This document shows, in pieces, positions 18,601 to 21,145 of a stretch of DNA of 21,145 nucleotides (its first letter is position 1; the number at the start of each line of letters is the position of its first letter). The position numbers were made by a program, and so were the translations under genes. The stretch lies in the NCBI GenBank assembly GCA_003024985.2, contig PXIH01S0017006.1; one strand, given 5' to 3'. This stretch comes from Euperipatoides rowelli. Taxonomy: Eukaryota; Onychophora; Udeonychophora; Euonychophora; Peripatopsidae. The notes beneath the pieces are model-generated. The model was not told the origin of the DNA. It did no database searches and was given only the letters and a program-made list of their open reading frames with translations.

Positions 18601-18829
18601 ATTCACATCAACAAAAACTGACTCATAAACCCACTCAGGTAAATGTTTCTAGTCTAGATGTCTAAACTGGAAACCATAAATGTCCCAAAACCCACATTTT
18701 CTATCTAATAATCAGGTTGGTTCTTAACCTGCATCAAATCAATAAGATACAAAATTATTAAATTACCTGCAATGCAATATACATGAAATTCTTGACCTTT
18801 TGGTTCCAGTTACTTCTTTAAAATTGATT

Positions 18830-19240
18830 TAAACAATGGTTATTGTCAGATCATCCCTGATCCTTTTGTCATAGATTGATGCTGCTTTATGATGCCTTGG
18901 GCCAGATATAATTTGAATCATTTGTACAGGGTTCTCTAATATCCACCACTGACTTTCAGAAATTATGAATGATATATTACCTGATAAATATCTTCAGGTA
19001 AGATCTTGAGTTATCAAGATGATGTGTTGGTACATACTGCAACAGCTGAGGAACATATTATGTTAAGAACATTATTTGAAAAGTTAAACTCTTTGGATTT
19101 AGATACTAGTCATCAAAATGCGGCTTTTTCTACACCATTAATTGACAAATTGAAATTGTAAGAGAATTTCCTAGTCCAAAAACTTTAAAGCAAGTAAGGT
19201 CATTTTTAGCACTGTTAAATTTATTGTAAATTTATTGTCA
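18830..19240 (+). pseudogene. Gypsy reverse transcriptase remnant 2
   Basis: A second, different RT piece in the same direction. IMNDILPDKYLQ-like codons (about 18964-19000) lead to a YQDDVLVHT box with both Asp (YQDD at 19012-19023), then EEHIMLRTLFEKLNSLDL and, after frame changes, EFPSPKTLKQVRSFLALLN (about 19165-19225), the conserved block ahead of RNase H. It cannot be a continuation of remnant 1, which already has its own catalytic box and post-RT part. Confidence 0.65.
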
Positions 19241-19289
19241 ATGTACAGTATTTAACAAGACAGCTCCATTATATGAACTTTTATTTACA

Positions 19290-19570
19290 CTAGAATTGGT
19301 TTCTGATAATGGTTCTAAGTTGTGTTCAGAAGAATTTGAACATTTCTTAAAATCAAATGGAATTATTCATACTTTAGTTCGACTTACCACCCTTCTTCAA
19401 ATAGAGTAGCCGAAAGATATGTTGGTACATTCAAAATAGCTTTGAAGAAGATGAACTATGATAATGCAAACTATGCTACACTGCAGTGCAAAATTGCTCA
19501 TTTTTTTATTAAATTATAGATCTACCCCTCATGCTACTACATTTGTGAGCCCATCTAAATTATTTATTAG
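19290..19570 (+). pseudogene. Gypsy integrase core remnant
   Basis: LVSDNGSKLCSEEFEHFLKS carries the second catalytic Asp (19305-19307). After a one-base frameshift near 19380, SSNRVAERYVGTFK carries the catalytic Glu (19412-19414). Then LNYRSTPHATTFVSPSKLF (about 19513-19566) gives the conserved end of the core. The zinc-binding domain and the first Asp are missing. The start joins directly to RT/RNase H-like sequence at about 19290. Confidence 0.75.
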
Positions 19571-19639
19571 CAAACCACTTATCATTAATAAGACCTAACA
19601 TTGCATCAAATGTATATAATAGTCTAATGAAACAAAAGT

Positions 19640-20056
19640 TAAACCATGATGGGAACAGTGATAAACATATGTTTGAATTTGGATAATCTGTTTAGATTTG
19701 AGAATTTACAAATGGTAAGGCACCTTGGTCAAAAGGTATAATAACTGGTATTCAGAGTTCTTGCATATAGTTTGGATTTGTATACATGTTAACCAAATGA
19801 GAAGCAGAGTGAGCAAGATGAACCAGTACTGCCTGCAAAAATAAGAAAAGAGCATAACCCTGTTGCGAATGAAACTTATGAATCATCATGATAATCTTGA
19901 AGATATTAATTCTACAATTACTCATCCTAAAGTTACTAACCCAGCAAACTCCACCAACACAGCTCAAGAAACTTCCAAGGAAAATGAACATGAAAATGAG
20001 GAGGTAGTGCCTACATCAAGATGTTACCCATCACGGAACCAAAAGGCACTTGATTG
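19640..20056 (+). pseudogene. Gypsy pol C-terminal tail
   Basis: Broken frames with a chromodomain-less tail. A frame at 19863-20057 is Asn/Thr/Glu-rich and ends TSRCYPSRNQKALD, matching the RYPSRxRxxPxRL end found in K02A2.6-like pol proteins just before the polypurine tract. Confidence 0.55.
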
Positions 20057-20115
20057 ATTAAACTTGTATATTCATGTCCAATGACTCTCACTTAATAAAA
20101 GGGGGGGGGGGTTAT

Positions 20116-20327
20116 TGTGGTATAAGTTGTGATCCCATGGTAGAACGAGAACAGGGGGAGACTAGAAGATGGGGAAATATTCAAATGGCGAAGTATTCAA
20201 ATGGCACTGATTTTACTTTCATTATCTCCAATTTGTATTTCTTATATCCCAGAATAAATATTCCTTCATCTATAAACTATTGTGTTTAGTATCTCTATGT
20301 CAAAGTACTTTTGACAAATACACTACA
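20116..20327 (+). repeat. Candidate gypsy 3' LTR
   Basis: Starts TGTGGTATAAG after a G-rich polypurine tract (A4 G11, 20097-20111). It contains a near-tandem 16-bp unit with TATTCAAATGGC twice (about 20182-20213) and AATAAA near 20254. A TG...CA end at ACTACA (20327) is possible. No matching 5' LTR was seen in the window. Confidence 0.45.
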
Positions 20328-20390
20328 CTAACCATCTATTCTGACTTAATTTTAAAATATTTAGAGAATAGTTAACTTAGAGCAGTTTCC

Positions 20391-20689
20391 ATTTAACGGG
20401 CTTTAAGAGTTTAACTTTGTTGATCATGAATTATTCTTGAGAGACATTATTGATATTCAAGTTTCTCTAGTATCATTTAATGGCTAACTACCACCAGATT
20501 CTTGTGCCCCTTTCAGGTATTCCTCAGGAGTCCATTCCGAGCAGTTTAATTTGTGCTATTTCTATAAACAAAATTGCTAAATAGATAGATGCCTGCTTTA
20601 ATTTTGTAGATGACTTAACTATTGTTTGTATTGCTGATAGCTCTAATATTGCTAATGTTGACCAAAATAGCTTTGACATCTATATATAT
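20391..20689 (+). mobile_element. LINE reverse transcriptase fragment
   Basis: FNFVDHELFLRDI (about 20411-20450) is an RT motif A region with its SxxFDxVDHxxLL pattern. In other frames, PLSGIPQESIPSSL (about 20510-20555) is a motif B-like GIPQGSPLSP, and FVDDLTIVC (about 20605-20632) is motif C, with both Asp. Frames are broken. The contig ends at the N at 20690, so the element is cut. It resembles the 463-3543 LINE in motif style, but I have not shown that they are the same family. Confidence 0.65.
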
Positions 20690-20690
20690 N
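20690..20690. other. Single-N scaffold join (probably wrong order)
   Basis: Directly followed by the 20 bases that end the P4-ATPase contig at 16276. Confidence 0.8.
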
Positions 20691-21145
20691 TTCTGATTAA
20701 CCTTATAGGGCTCAAGTACGGAAAAATCCGTATGGAACTGAATTGCTTTTATGCTCAACTACTGATTAATCCGTAGGTCAAAGTTTAAGCTCAATTCCAG
20801 ATCATGTGATACAGTTATCACTTTAATCTCATAAAAAAACAAGACTACATTTAACTATGATTTAAACAAACCAATTTGAAAGTCTCTAACTTAAACAGCT
20901 GATTTTACATGATGATTTTTTTTTAATAAAAAAATTAATGGAAACCTGAATCTTTTTGACGATTTTTCTTTTAAAGGTAAATAATTTTTTCAGCTTTTTA
21001 TTTTGTATGACGGTGTTATTTGTCATTTATAGGTCATTATATTTGAGTTATAATATTGTGCAATATGTCAAATGAAAGGTAAATTGGCATAGAATTGTTC
21101 TATGTGAGTGGTATGGATGCTTAATTTTAACAAAATCATTTATAA
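20691..21145. other. Probable continuation of the P4-ATPase intron
   Basis: Starts with the 20-bp overlap to 16257-16276. A small perfect hairpin, TACGGA-AAAA-TCCGTA, lies at 20717-20732. No exon with P4-ATPase similarity was seen before the window ends. Confidence 0.5.

Larger units (their letters stand above)
16600..20327 (+). mobile_element. Decayed Ty3/gypsy retrotransposon (K02A2.6-like), composite
   Basis: In order: gag capsid (16619-17061), a nucleocapsid-like gap, an aspartic protease (17459-17636), a first RT (about 17790-18600), a second RT remnant (about 18830-19240), integrase core (19290-19570), a C-terminal tail ending YPSRNQKALD (20027-20056), a polypurine tract (20097-20111) and an LTR start at 20116. 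The order protease-RT-integrase is that of Ty3/gypsy. Stops and frameshifts are present in nearly every domain. Having two RT remnants in the same direction is not normal, so the copy is either a fusion of two gypsy elements or has one nested and decayed inside another. Confidence 0.8.

Overview
This is an AT-rich invertebrate-type nuclear genome window. Spliced coding exons sit among long non-coding stretches, and much of the rest is decayed retrotransposon sequence (Ty1/copia, Ty3/gypsy, two LINE types, SINE-like elements). The two host-gene pieces are a GT14 core-2 beta-1,6-N-acetylglucosaminyltransferase-like gene and one exon of a P4-ATPase phospholipid flippase. The flippase exon and the transposon mix mark it as an animal. 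I cannot name the phylum with confidence; a mollusc, chelicerate or similar AT-rich invertebrate would fit.

The window is a scaffold joined by single Ns at 8380, 13862, 15425, 16277 and 20690. Segment 1 (1-8379) holds a nested stack. A Ty1/copia element (about 100-462 and 3544-5780) is split by a 3.08-kb EN+RT LINE (463-3543, 10-bp target-site duplication). The copia 3' LTR is itself split by a 253-bp SINE-like element (5342-5594, 13-bp duplication). It also carries a degenerate ~150-bp tandem repeat containing GGAAGTGACC (6645-7120) and a tRNA-like SINE region (7966-8310). Segment 2 (8381-13861) has a G-run-rich stretch, the glycosyltransferase coding exon (9413 to 10424 or 10471), and the 5' half of an RTE/craniofacial-development-protein-2-like LINE endonuclease. 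That LINE is interrupted at 12404 by a 1.68-kb non-coding insertion with a 7-bp duplication. Segment 3 (13863-15424) has the end of the insertion and the rest of the LINE. Segment 4 (15426-16276) has a hAT-like terminus and the P4-ATPase exon. Segment 5 (16278-20689) has a decayed Ty3/gypsy element with two separate RT remnants, then a LINE RT fragment. Segment 6 (20691-21145) has no recognised exon.

The most consequential observation is that the last four segments appear to be interleaved in the wrong order. The last 88 bases of segment 3 are identical to the first 88 of segment 5, and the last 20 bases of segment 4 are identical to the first 20 of segment 6. Both matches end exactly at the N characters. 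The likely true joins are 3 to 5 and 4 to 6, so the flippase exon is probably not a neighbour of the gypsy element.

I found no operon, CRISPR array or convincing new biological system. The interest lies in the nested transposon stratigraphy, an unassigned SINE with a 3' hairpin, the non-coding insertion, and the assembly structure. The genes do not form a pathway: one host gene acts in Golgi O-glycan branching, the other in membrane lipid asymmetry.
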